Source: Lysobacteraceae bacterium UBA6001 (GTDB lineage Bacteria; Pseudomonadota; Gammaproteobacteria; Xanthomonadales; Xanthomonadaceae). Taken from it: DNA of 10,402 nucleotides. Shown here in pieces: positions 1 to 8,618 of the stretch (its first letter is position 1; each line of letters begins with the position of its first letter). The notes under the pieces are model-generated. The model searched no databases, was not told the DNA's origin, and was given only the letters and a program-made list of their open reading frames with translations. The stretch lies in assembly GCA_002429615.1 (NCBI GenBank), contig DJAN01000178.1:1-10402 (forward strand), given 5' to 3'. The translations under genes were made by a program, and so were the position numbers.

Positions 1-441
1 TGGCGGTGACGGCACCGCCGGCACCGGGCCCGGCTCGGGCAACACCACCTGCACGGCCACCGGCGCGGCCGGTGCGGCACTGGTTTCCCACTGCACCGGC
101 GCCAACAGGCGATAGCCGGTCTTGGCGATGGTCTCGATACCGCCGGCACGCCCGGTCTCATCGCCGGCGTATTGCAGTGCCTTGCGCAACTGGGTGATGG
201 CCTGTGTCACCACGTCGTTGGTCGGCAACGTGTCCGGCCACACCTCGGCCAGCAACTGCTCGCGCGACACCACCTGCCCCGGCTGCTCGGCCAACACGCG
301 CAATACCGCCATCGCCTTCGGCGTCAGGCGCACCGGCCGCCGCGCACCTGGCGCATGCACTTCGCGCGAGGCGATGTCGACGACGCACTCACCTATCCGC
401 AGCCTGTCCGGCGGCGCCGATCTGGTCGTGGAGGAAGGCAT
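1..441 (-). CDS. Winged-helix (OmpR/CadC-type) transcriptional regulator, C-terminus cut by window edge
   Basis: The 147 visible codons encode a DNA-binding domain of the Trans_reg_C winged-helix family at about residues 14-110. The opening strands (RIGECVVDIASREV) are followed by the conserved VRLTPKAMAVLRVLAEQPGQ stretch, the SREQLLAEVWP turn, the recognition helix (VVTQAITQLRKAL) and the wing (IETIAKTGYRLLAPV). A Pro/Ala/Val-rich linker follows and leaves the window. There is no receiver domain in front, so this is not a two-component response regulator. CadC- or ToxR-like proteins put a membrane segment and a sensor domain after such a linker, but that part is not visible. The start is uncertain: the ATG at 441 begins just before the domain and lacks a Shine-Dalgarno, and an in-frame ATG at 492 would add 17 residues, also without good spacing. 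Target genes are unknown. Confidence 0.85.
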   Translation of the reverse strand, partial: MPSSTTRSAPPDRLRIGECVVDIASREVHAPGARRPVRLTPKAMAVLRVLAEQPGQVVSREQLLAEVWPDTLPTNDVVTQAITQLRKALQYAGDETGRAGGIETIAKTGYRLLAPVQWETSAAPAAPVAVQVVLPEPGPVPAVPSPP

Positions 442-634
442 GGAGGAGGCGTATTTACTCGAACGTGATCGGACATCCGTGATTCGCCACATTCCGCAAA
501 GCGGTAAGGCCAAATCAGACAGGCGCCGGAAGGCCGAGGATTCTAACCTAGGTCCCGTAGCTCCCCGCCCCGGCGGGAAGTCACGCATCAGGCTCTCTCT
601 CTCGCCGACGAATTCACATAAACAGCTTTACTAC

Positions 635-658
635 TCGCGCCTCTGGCGCGATTTTTTT
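635..658 (+). terminator. Rho-independent terminator on the plus strand with no gene in front of it
   Basis: A perfect 7-bp stem (TCGCGCC 635-641, GGCGCGA 645-651) with loop TCT is followed by seven T residues at 652-658. On the minus strand the hairpin is not followed by a T tract, so it works for plus-strand transcripts. The only genes around it, the regulator and thiC, are both on the minus strand. It therefore implies an unannotated plus-strand RNA that begins somewhere to its left. Confidence 0.75.
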
Positions 659-682
659 ATCTGCGGTTCATTAATGTGACAA
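654..682 (-). promoter_or_regulatory. Possible sigma-70 promoter of the winged-helix regulator
   Basis: Read on the minus strand, TTGTCA (682-677, five of six consensus matches) is followed after 17 bases by TAAAAA (659-654, four of six matches). Transcription would start near 647 and leave a 5' leader of roughly 150-205 bases. The -10 overlaps the T tract of the plus-strand terminator, which weakens the call because an A run can mimic a -10. Confidence 0.3.
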
Positions 683-716
683 CGACCGGCATTGCGCCGC
701 AATCGTTTCCGCAGAT
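659..716. repeat. Compound inverted repeat that can fold into one long bulged stem
   Basis: The outer arms ATCTGCGG (659-666) and CCGCAGAT (709-716) are perfect complements. Inside them, AACG pairs with CGTT and ATTGC (691-695) pairs with GCAAT (699-703) around a GCC loop. The right-hand side is nearly continuous, whereas the left-hand side carries two unpaired stretches of about 14 and 6 bases. It abuts the terminator at 635-658. Its role is unknown; it could be an RNA structure, a protein-binding site or a degraded repeat. Confidence 0.45.
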
Positions 717-803
717 TTGTCGCTGTATATGTCATCGCTGTCATGTGGCGCGCACCGCCACGGCGTGCCATGCGCGACGCGCCCCGAACATGAATCAAAT
801 ATA

Positions 804-831
804 AGCGGCGCGCCCCGTGGGACGCGCCGCT
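804..831 (-). terminator. Rho-independent terminator of thiC
   Basis: On the minus strand, starting 7 bases after the thiC stop codon, AGCGGCGCG and the following TCC pair with GGGCGCGCCGCT to give a stem of about 12 bp with one T-G wobble and a CACG loop. A T/A-rich tail (TTATATTT) follows. The position directly after the stop codon makes the assignment safe even though the T tract is interrupted. Confidence 0.8.
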
Positions 832-837
832 GCCGAC

Positions 838-2911
<2,074 letters not shown>

Positions 2912-3200
2912 GCGCGTATTGAACCACATCGTCGCCCGTGCCGGCAGACGGCCCGACGTGGCCGCGCACGGCACGCCCAGGTCCGGCGTGTCGCCCGGCG
3001 CCACGTGCCGACACCCCACGCCAGCCTCGCACGCGGCGATTCCAACGCTGGCAAGCGCGCCGTTCGGCGAGAAATCCGCGTGAAAAGCGCTCGTTAGATT
3101 CGCGCTAAGCCTTCGTTGCGGTTTCGTTACACGGACGCTGGCCCACACCGACCCACCGGGGTTTTCCCCCGATCCAAGCCAACAGGAATCGCCTGATCCC
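2912..3200. other. Divergent intergenic region between thiC and the TonB-dependent receptor
   Basis: This stretch must contain the thiC promoter on the minus strand and the receptor promoter on the plus strand. I could not find a convincing -35/-10 pair for either. The receptor has AGGA at 3184-3187, 13 bases before its ATG, which is longer than usual. No gene is visible. Confidence 0.5.
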
Positions 3201-5996
3201 ATGAACACGCATCCGCTCCACCCTGCGCTGCGCCGGATTCCACTCGCCGCCGCTGTCACGCTGAGCCTGGCCTCGCCGGCCTTCGCCCAGGACAAGGACA
3301 ACAACGACGCCCCCACCAGCCTGGACCGCATCGAGGTCACTGGCTCGCGCATCCGCTCGGTCGATGTCGAGACCTCGCAACCGGTCATGGTGATGACCCG
3401 CCAGGACATCGAGAAGCAGGGCCTGACCTCGGTGGCCGACGTGCTCAAGCGCATCTCGGTCAATGGCGCCACCATGAACACCACCATCAACAATGGTGGT
3501 GACGGCTCGGCCACGGTCAACCTGCGCAACCTGGGCTCGGATCGCACCCTGGTGCTGGTCAATGGCCGCCGCTGGGTCTCGGGCCTGACCGGCACGGTCG
3601 ACCTCAACACCATCCCGACCGCGGTGATCGAGCGCATCGAGATCCTGAAGGACGGCGCCTCGTCGATCTACGGCTCCGACGCCATCGCCGGCGTGGTCAA
3701 CATCATCACCCGCAGCAATTTCGACGGCGCCGAAGTCAACGCCTATGTCGGCCAGTACGGCCAGGGCGACGGCCAGCGCACGTCCTTCGACGCCACGCTT
3801 GGCATGAACGGCGATCGCGGCAACCTGGTCATCGGCGTGTCCAGCGTGACCGAGGACGCGGTGATGGCGGGCGACCGCACGCTGTCGGCCGAGCCGTACT
3901 ACGGCTATGGTTCTTCCGCCTACAGCAGCTACTCGGCGAGCGGCAAGCTGCGCGTCAACGGCACCTGGATGGTGCTGCCCGACAGCGCCACCGGCAGCGG
4001 CAGCGCGAGCAACCCGTACTACGCACTCGACCAGTACGTGCCGTACACCACCAGCGAGTACGGCTACAACTACGCCAAGGACAACTACCTGGTCACCCCG
4101 CAGAAGCGCGATTCGCTCTACGTGCAGGGCAGCTACGACATCACCGACAACATCCGCTTCAAGATGGATGCGCTGTACAACCAGCGCCAGTCCTCGCAGC
4201 GCCTGGCCGGCTATCCGCTGTCCTCGGCCGGCACCGGGATCCTGATGAGCGGCGAGAGCTACTACAACCCGTTCAATACCGCCTACGGCGGCGACGGCAG
4301 CGACGCGCAGTGGTCGCACCGCCTCACCGAGTACCCGCGCCTGTACAAGCAGGACGTCAAGACCTCGCACTTCTACGGCGGCCTGGAGGGCGACTTCGAA
4401 TTCGCCGGGCGGCAGTTCAGCTGGGACGCGGGCTTCTCCACCAACAAGACCGACCAGACCGAAACCCAGTACGGTGACGTCAACCTGTTGAACCTGCAGA
4501 ACGCGCTCGGCGCCTCGGCGGTCGTGGATGGCGTGCTGTCGTGCCTGGACAGCGGCGGCGCGGTGATCTCCGGCTGCGTGCCGTTCAACCCGCTGTCGCC
4601 GGCCGGTGCGGTGACCCAGGAGCAGCTGGACTACATCCTGTTCACCGCGCACAACACCTACCAGTACAAGAACAACAGCATCACCGGCAACATCAGCGGC
4701 GAGCTGGTGGAACTGCCGGCCGGCTGGCTGAGCGTGGCGGCGGGCTTCGAGCATCGCGAGGAAAGCGGCTACTCCTCGCCCGATGCGCTGATCTCCAGCG
4801 GCTACACCTCCGGCAATTCGTTCACGCCCACCTCCGGCGGCTACAACCTCAATGACTACTACGCCGAGCTGGCGATCCCGCTGCTGAAGGACCTGCCCGG
4901 CGCCAAGGCGCTGGACCTGAGCCTGGCCGGCCGCTTCTCCGACTACAACACCTTCGGCACCACCACCAACTACAAGATCGGTCTGACCTGGCGTCCGATC
5001 GACGACCTGCTGATCCGCGGCAACTACGCCACCGGCTTCCGCGCGCCGTCCATCGAGGATCTGTACCTCGGCGCCTCCGACAGCTACGACTCGTACTCCG
5101 ATCCCTGCTCGACCAACAGCAGCAGCTACAGCAGCGCGGTGGCCGCGGCCTGCGCGGCTGGCGGCGTGCCGGACGGCTATGTCGCCCAGTACAACAGCAG
5201 CACCGGCTCCAACTCGGGGCAGACGATCTATCCGTTCACCTACACCAGCAACGCGGACCTGAAGCCCGAGACCTCGAAGAACACCACCTTCGGTTTCGTC
5301 TACAGCCCGTCGTGGGCGCCGGGCCTGGATGTGTCGCTGGACTGGTGGAAGATCAAGATCGAGGACGCGATCTCCGAGTTCAGCGCCTCCTACATCCTCG
5401 ACCAGTGCTATGAGAAGGGTGTCAGCTCCTACTGCGACCTGGTCACCCGCGATGCCGAAGGCACCATCACCAACCTGGTGATCAAGCCGCTCAACGTCGG
5501 CGAACGTCGCATGGAAGGCTACGACTTCAGCGCGCACTACCGTCTGCCGGAAACCGCCTACGGCCAGTTCACCGTCACCCTCGATTCGACCTACGTCAGC
5601 CGCAACGAGAGCAAGGTGGACGACGATTCGGACTGGGAAACCACCAACGGCATCTATTGGCAGACCGACCCGAACTGGCGCCTGCGCGGCACCCTGGGCC
5701 TGGACTGGAGCTATGGCAACCTCAGCGCGAACTGGAGCCTGCGCTACTACTCGGGCATGAAGGACTACGAGTGGGGCCAGAACGATGACGGCAGCTACAA
5801 CCACATCGCCGCCACCGCCTTCCACGACCTGCAGATCGCCTACCAGCTGCCGTGGAACGCCACCGTCCGCCTCGGCGCGAGCAACCTGTTCGACAAGGAC
5901 CCGCCGGTGGTGATGGGCGCGTTCGCCAACTCGTTCGATCCGGCGTATTCGATCCCGGGTCGTTACACCTACCTGCAGTACACGCAGCGGTTCTGA
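3201..5996 (+). CDS. TonB-dependent outer-membrane receptor, substrate unknown
   Basis: This 931-residue protein is an outer-membrane transporter powered by TonB-ExbBD. A signal peptide covers residues 1-29 (RR, then a hydrophobic stretch, ending AFA before Q30). The TonB box region is around 41-48 (LDRIEVTG). The plug domain spans about 55-175 and has the typical ADVLKRI, RTLVLVNGRR, IERIEILKDGASSIYGSDAIAGVVNIITR elements. The rest is a beta-barrel ending in aromatic F931, as outer-membrane insertion requires. There is no N-terminal carboxypeptidase-like extension. Three closely spaced Cys pairs (448/459, 636/651, 736/745) lie in likely extracellular loops and may form disulfides. The barrel is rich in Ser, Tyr and Gly. 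The family takes up siderophores, vitamins, glycans or peptides, and nothing in the sequence fixes the substrate. The thiC riboswitch next door is on the other strand and does not regulate it. Confidence 0.93.
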   Translation: MNTHPLHPALRRIPLAAAVTLSLASPAFAQDKDNNDAPTSLDRIEVTGSRIRSVDVETSQPVMVMTRQDIEKQGLTSVADVLKRISVNGATMNTTINNGGDGSATVNLRNLGSDRTLVLVNGRRWVSGLTGTVDLNTIPTAVIERIEILKDGASSIYGSDAIAGVVNIITRSNFDGAEVNAYVGQYGQGDGQRTSFDATLGMNGDRGNLVIGVSSVTEDAVMAGDRTLSAEPYYGYGSSAYSSYSASGKLRVNGTWMVLPDSATGSGSASNPYYALDQYVPYTTSEYGYNYAKDNYLVTPQKRDSLYVQGSYDITDNIRFKMDALYNQRQSSQRLAGYPLSSAGTGILMSGESYYNPFNTAYGGDGSDAQWSHRLTEYPRLYKQDVKTSHFYGGLEGDFEFAGRQFSWDAGFSTNKTDQTETQYGDVNLLNLQNALGASAVVDGVLSCLDSGGAVISGCVPFNPLSPAGAVTQEQLDYILFTAHNTYQYKNNSITGNISGELVELPAGWLSVAAGFEHREESGYSSPDALISSGYTSGNSFTPTSGGYNLNDYYAELAIPLLKDLPGAKALDLSLAGRFSDYNTFGTTTNYKIGLTWRPIDDLLIRGNYATGFRAPSIEDLYLGASDSYDSYSDPCSTNSSSYSSAVAAACAAGGVPDGYVAQYNSSTGSNSGQTIYPFTYTSNADLKPETSKNTTFGFVYSPSWAPGLDVSLDWWKIKIEDAISEFSASYILDQCYEKGVSSYCDLVTRDAEGTITNLVIKPLNVGERRMEGYDFSAHYRLPETAYGQFTVTLDSTYVSRNESKVDDDSDWETTNGIYWQTDPNWRLRGTLGLDWSYGNLSANWSLRYYSGMKDYEWGQNDDGSYNHIAATAFHDLQIAYQLPWNATVRLGASNLFDKDPPVVMGAFANSFDPAYSIPGRYTYLQYTQRF

Positions 5997-6023
5997 ACCA
6001 GGGACCAACGCCTGCAATGAAAA

Positions 6024-6055
6024 GCGGCCCCGGGTAACCAGGGCCGCACTTTTTT
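6024..6055 (+). terminator. Terminator of the receptor gene, possibly bidirectional
   Basis: GCGGCCC (6024-6030) pairs with GGGCCGC (6041-6047) across a 10-base loop, followed by AC and six T residues at 6050-6055. It lies 27 bases after the receptor stop codon. On the minus strand the same hairpin is followed by TTTT (6023-6020), so it could also end transcripts arriving from the gamma-glutamyltransferase gene. Confidence 0.88.
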
Positions 6056-6197
6056 AGCAGTTTCTTTTCGCCAGCTTCATTTCAGCGGTGACACAGTCCG
6101 CATCGGCGGTGTCTGAACAGACATGCCGCAGACATTGCGGCGCCATGCAGCCTCGGCATGCTGGCCGCACAACAAGAATCCATCTCTCTCTCCATCG

Positions 6198-6227
6198 CCG
6201 CCGGCACCCCCGGCGGCTATTTTTTTA
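6198..6227 (+). terminator. Second plus-strand terminator at the 3' end of the gamma-glutamyltransferase gene
   Basis: GCCGCCGG (6198-6205) pairs with CCGGCGGC (6210-6217) around a short C-rich loop and is followed by TA and seven T residues. The T tract is on the plus strand, so it does not serve the minus-strand gene that ends at 6229. The receptor transcript has already met a strong terminator about 150 bases upstream. This is therefore either a backup terminator or the end of a separate small RNA. A CTCTCTCTC run at 6184-6192 lies just before it. Confidence 0.75.
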
Positions 6228-6228
6228 T

Positions 6229-7965
6229 TTAGTACCCCGCCGCCTGGCCATCCTTGCGGCTCTCCGAGGCGCCGTAGTACACGCCGCTGGCCGGGTCGCG
6301 CAGGATCGCCTGGTACCCGCCGTAGGGGCCGTCGGCGAAGATGATCCGGTGGCCCTTGCGCATCAGCGCGCGGATGGTCTCGTAGGAGAAGCCGCTCTCC
6401 AGGTTGACCTCGCCGCCGTCGCTCATCGCCGTGGCCTGTCCGGTCGGCTCGGTGGAACCCTCATGCTGGATGCGCGGTGCGTCGCCGGCCTCCTGCAGGT
6501 TCATGTGGAAGTCGACCATGTTCATCACGATCTGCGCGTGGCCCTGCGGCTGCATCGCGCCGCCCATCACGCCGAAGCTCATGTAGGGCTTGCCGTCCTT
6601 GGTGATGAAGCCCGGGATGATGGTCTGGAACGGACGCTTGCCCGGCGCGTAGCCGTTCGGGTGGTCCTTCTTCAGCACGAACATCTCGCCGCGGTCCTGC
6701 AGGATGAAGCCCAGCCCGGGCGGGGCCATGCCACTGCCCATGCCGCGGTAGTTGGACTGGATCAGCGAGACCATCATGCCGTCGGCATCGGCCACGGTCA
6801 TGTAGATGGTGTCGCCCTCCTCCAGCTGTTTCGGCGTGCCCGGCTGTACTTCCTTGAGCGCCTTGTCCGGGGAGATCAGCTTGCGCCGCTCGGCGGCGTA
6901 TTCCTTGGAGATCAGCTTGTCGATCGGTGCCTTCTGGAAGGCCGGGTCGGCATAGAAGCGCGCACGGTCGGCGAAGGCCAGCTTCTTGGCCTCCACGTAC
7001 AGGTGGATGTGTTCGGGCGAGCCGAAGGCGATCTTGGAGAAGTCGTAGCCTTCCAGGATGTTGAGGATCTGCAGCGCGGCGATGCCCTGGCTGTTGGGCG
7101 GCAGCTCCCACACGTCATAGCCGCGATAGTTGCTGCTCACCGGCTGCACCCATTCGCCATGGTGGCTGGCCAGGTCGTCATAGCTCAGGAAGCCGCCGTT
7201 GGCCTTGAAGTAGCTGTCGATGGTGTGGGCGATCTCTCCCTTGTAGAACGCATCGCGGCCGCCATCGGCGATTTTCTGCAAGGTGTTGGCCAGGTTCGGG
7301 TTCTTCCATAGCTCGCCCTTGCGCGGCGCGTGGCCGTCGATGGTGAACTGCTCCTTGAAGCCGGGGTACTGCGACAGGCGCGGCACCGAGCGGTCCCAGT
7401 AGTAGGCGATGGTCTCGGCCACCGGGTGGCCTTCGCGGGCATAGCGGATGGCCGGCGCCAGGTTCTCGGCCATCGGCTTGCGGCCGAAGCGCTCATGCAG
7501 GGCAAACCAGGCATCAACCGCGCCGGGCACCGAGACCGGCAGCGGGCCGGTGGGCGGGATGTCCTTCAGCCCGCGGCGCTGGAACTCGGCCAGGGTCAGC
7601 GACTTCGGCGAGCGGCCCGAGCCGTTGTAGCCATACAGCTGCTTCGTCTTCGGGTCCCAGACGATGGCGAACAGGTCACCGCCCACGCCGTTGCCGGTCG
7701 GCTCCATCAGGCCCAGTGCGGCATTGGCGGCGATGGCGGCGTCCATCGCCGAGCCGCCCTGCTTCATCACGTCCAGCGCGATCTGGGTCGCCAACGGCTG
7801 GGACGTGGCCGCCATCGCGTGGGGGGCGATCACTTCCGAGCGGGTGGCGAAGCCCGGGCCGGTGATGCGGTCTCCCGCAAGCGCCGCAAACGGCAGCAGG
7901 CTGCAGGCCAGTACGGCCAGGCGGGGGGCGCGCGAACGCGGGGGGCAAGCAAGGCGGGCAGGCAT
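6229..7965 (-). CDS. ggt: Gamma-glutamyltransferase-family enzyme, secreted
   Basis: The protein has 578 residues, the usual length for this N-terminal-nucleophile hydrolase family, which hydrolyses or transfers gamma-glutamyl groups such as those of glutathione. A signal peptide ends near A30 (LPFAALA before GDR), so it should be periplasmic. The probable self-cleavage site and nucleophile is T386 in GDTIYMTVADADG, giving a large subunit of about 355 residues and a small one of 193. R118 (GSGRSP), N405 and G468-G469 align with gamma-glutamyl-binding residues of the E. coli enzyme. The usual PLSSM motif reads PFQTI here (Q447, T448), and the region after N405 (GLGFILQDRG) also differs. This is the less studied YwrD-like branch, so the substrate may not be glutathione. 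I chose the ATG at 7965 because AGGAG lies 10 bases upstream and the signal peptide follows directly. Confidence 0.9.
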   Translation of the reverse strand: MPARLACPPRSRAPRLAVLACSLLPFAALAGDRITGPGFATRSEVIAPHAMAATSQPLATQIALDVMKQGGSAMDAAIAANAALGLMEPTGNGVGGDLFAIVWDPKTKQLYGYNGSGRSPKSLTLAEFQRRGLKDIPPTGPLPVSVPGAVDAWFALHERFGRKPMAENLAPAIRYAREGHPVAETIAYYWDRSVPRLSQYPGFKEQFTIDGHAPRKGELWKNPNLANTLQKIADGGRDAFYKGEIAHTIDSYFKANGGFLSYDDLASHHGEWVQPVSSNYRGYDVWELPPNSQGIAALQILNILEGYDFSKIAFGSPEHIHLYVEAKKLAFADRARFYADPAFQKAPIDKLISKEYAAERRKLISPDKALKEVQPGTPKQLEEGDTIYMTVADADGMMVSLIQSNYRGMGSGMAPPGLGFILQDRGEMFVLKKDHPNGYAPGKRPFQTIIPGFITKDGKPYMSFGVMGGAMQPQGHAQIVMNMVDFHMNLQEAGDAPRIQHEGSTEPTGQATAMSDGGEVNLESGFSYETIRALMRKGHRIIFADGPYGGYQAILRDPASGVYYGASESRKDGQAAGY

Positions 7966-8318
7966 CGGCCGGGGTCTCCTGTCGGTGAAGCGGCGAACGT
8001 AGCATCCGCGCGCGCGCCACTCCGCCTGCCGGAAGTCCTCTGCGTCCGGGCCCGGGCGTGATGCGCGTCGAATTTGCGCAAACCCATGCTTCGGTCCGGC
8101 GAGTCGGGCCGCCGATACGCGGAATCCCGGTTCAATCCTTGCCGTATACCGCATGCGCAACCGACGTGAAGCCAACACCGTCAACGCCCCGGTCGCAAAC
8201 GCGCCCGATTGCAGCGAAAGGCTTGCACGACAACGTCCGGCGCAGCGTTGAGCCACGCCTGCGATCCGCGTTGCACGCGGCCTCGACAGATCACTTCACG
8301 GCGGTGATTTTGTTGCCA

Positions 8319-8333
8319 CTGCAACCGTTGCAG
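8319..8333. promoter_or_regulatory. Palindrome resembling a LysR-type operator upstream of the ilv leader
   Basis: CTGCAA and TTGCAG flank CCG to give a perfect 6-3-6 palindrome. It contains the T-N11-A pattern (T8320 to A8332) typical of LysR-type regulator sites. It lies about 30 bases before the TTGACA box of the probable ilv promoter, a normal activator position. In enterobacteria the LysR-type protein IlvY activates ilvC, but no such regulator gene is in this window, so the assignment is inference. Confidence 0.35.
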
Positions 8334-8362
8334 CCGCGACATAAATTTTTCCCGCCAATCGC

Positions 8363-8391
8363 TTGACACACCTTCGCACGCATGTTTTTCT
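8363..8391 (+). promoter_or_regulatory. Probable promoter of the ilv leader (perfect -35 box, weak -10)
   Basis: TTGACA at 8363-8368 matches the sigma-70 -35 consensus exactly. At 16-18-base spacing the -10 position contains only a T-rich stretch (8385-8391), a poor match. If the promoter is real, transcription starts close to 8398-8400, at the leader peptide ATG. Another candidate, TTGCCA at 8313 with CATAAA at 8340, has a 21-base spacer and is less likely. Confidence 0.45.
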
Positions 8392-8398
8392 CGATCGC

Positions 8399-8527
8399 AT
8401 GTTGCAGCGCCACACCACCGCGGATACCGAACTGATCGCAGCGCCCTCGCCGGCGCGCGTCGGTGCACCGCTCCTCGTCCTTGTACTTATTACCTCGCCC
8501 ACCAGTGCGGGACGGACCGGCGCGTAA
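8399..8527 (+). CDS. ilvL: Branched-chain amino acid leader peptide (attenuation)
   Basis: This 42-codon frame contains Leu-Leu-Val-Leu-Val-Leu-Ile as residues 25-31 (8471-8491), the signature of a leader peptide sensing charged Leu, Val and Ile tRNAs. Several control codons (CTT twice, GTA, ATT) are A/T-ending and so rare in this GC-rich genome, which would sharpen the stall. The stop codon TAA at 8525-8527 lies 23 bases before a strong terminator. Stalling would leave 8502-8511 free to pair with 8555-8564 and prevent the terminator. No Shine-Dalgarno precedes the ATG; if the TTGACA box at 8363 is the -35, the message is nearly leaderless. The peptide itself has no other expected role. Comparable leaders precede ilv operons in many gammaproteobacteria. 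Confidence 0.85.
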   Translation: MLQRHTTADTELIAAPSPARVGAPLLVLVLITSPTSAGRTGA

Positions 8528-8587
8528 GCAACAAACGCCACGATTCGACGAAACCCCGCACCGGCAACGGCGCGGGGTTTTTCTTTT
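8502..8587 (+). terminator. ilv attenuator: terminator with competing antiterminator strand
   Basis: The terminator stem is AAACCCCGC (8551-8559) with GCGGGGTTT (8572-8580). It is capped by CCG/CGG and a GCAA tetraloop, and a T-rich tail continues to 8587. The antiterminator is CCAGTGCGGG (8502-8511) pairing with CCCGCACCGG (8555-8564), nine of ten pairs, which uses the 5' half of the terminator. A protector pairing is available: CGTCC (8476-8480) within the control codons with GGACG (8510-8514). These three mutually exclusive pairings plus the Leu/Val/Ile leader peptide are the full set expected of a classical amino acid attenuator. Confidence 0.88.
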
Positions 8588-8618
8588 ATAGGCAACACGA
8601 AGCAGATACGGCAGGCAC

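Larger units (their letters stand above)
442..837. other. Gene-free stretch between the regulator and thiC
   Basis: I see no convincing coding sequence on either strand here. From left to right it holds a GC-rich hairpin near 572-586 (CCCGC/GCGGG), a run of alternating CT near 593-601, a plus-strand terminator at 635-658, a folded inverted repeat at 659-716, a possible minus-strand promoter for the regulator at 654-682, and the thiC terminator at 804-831. A plus-strand frame that stays open through part of this stretch is the shadow of the regulator and reads across the terminator. Confidence 0.6.
7966..8398. other. Divergent control region between the gamma-glutamyltransferase and ilv genes
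   Basis: I find no credible gene here; frames that stay open on either strand have no recognisable product or ribosome binding site. For the minus strand, a weak promoter candidate is TTCACG (8170-8165) with TATACG (8148-8143) at 16-base spacing, which would give the gamma-glutamyltransferase mRNA a leader of about 170 bases. For the plus strand, the ilv promoter elements at 8319-8368 are listed separately. The remaining sequence shows nothing I can assign. Confidence 0.45.

Noticed and set aside
530..560. A tRNA-like T-arm on the minus strand (loop TTAGAAT flanked by AGG and CCT)
   Set aside because: The conserved C of the T-loop is replaced by A, the stem has a mismatch, and no D-arm, anticodon arm or matching acceptor strand could be found at the right distance.
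677..710. An integron attC site within the inverted repeat
   Set aside because: The RYYYAAC and GTTRRRY core sites are not present, and no gene cassette or integrase is nearby.
3201..5996. The receptor as a TPP-riboswitch-controlled thiamine importer
   Set aside because: The riboswitch is on the opposite strand and reads only into thiC; no thi-box precedes the receptor.
3105..6017. A 970-codon open frame on the minus strand opposite the receptor gene
   Set aside because: It mirrors the receptor and gives a low-complexity Val/Ala/Arg/Gly protein. The receptor frame has clear domains, a signal peptide and a terminator.
7903..7914. A lipoprotein signal in the gamma-glutamyltransferase (VLAC, Cys21)
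   Set aside because: The hydrophobic stretch before Cys21 is too short and the -2 residue is Leu; a normal signal peptidase I site (ALA before GDR) fits better.
7966..8256. A longer gamma-glutamyltransferase start at 8256
   Set aside because: It would add 97 basic residues in front of a signal peptide that needs to be N-terminal; AGGAG precedes the ATG at 7965.
8382..8435. A 17-codon frame starting at the ATG at 8382 as the ilv leader peptide
   Set aside because: It stops before the Leu/Val/Ile codon run; the frame from 8399 contains the run and ends just before the attenuator.
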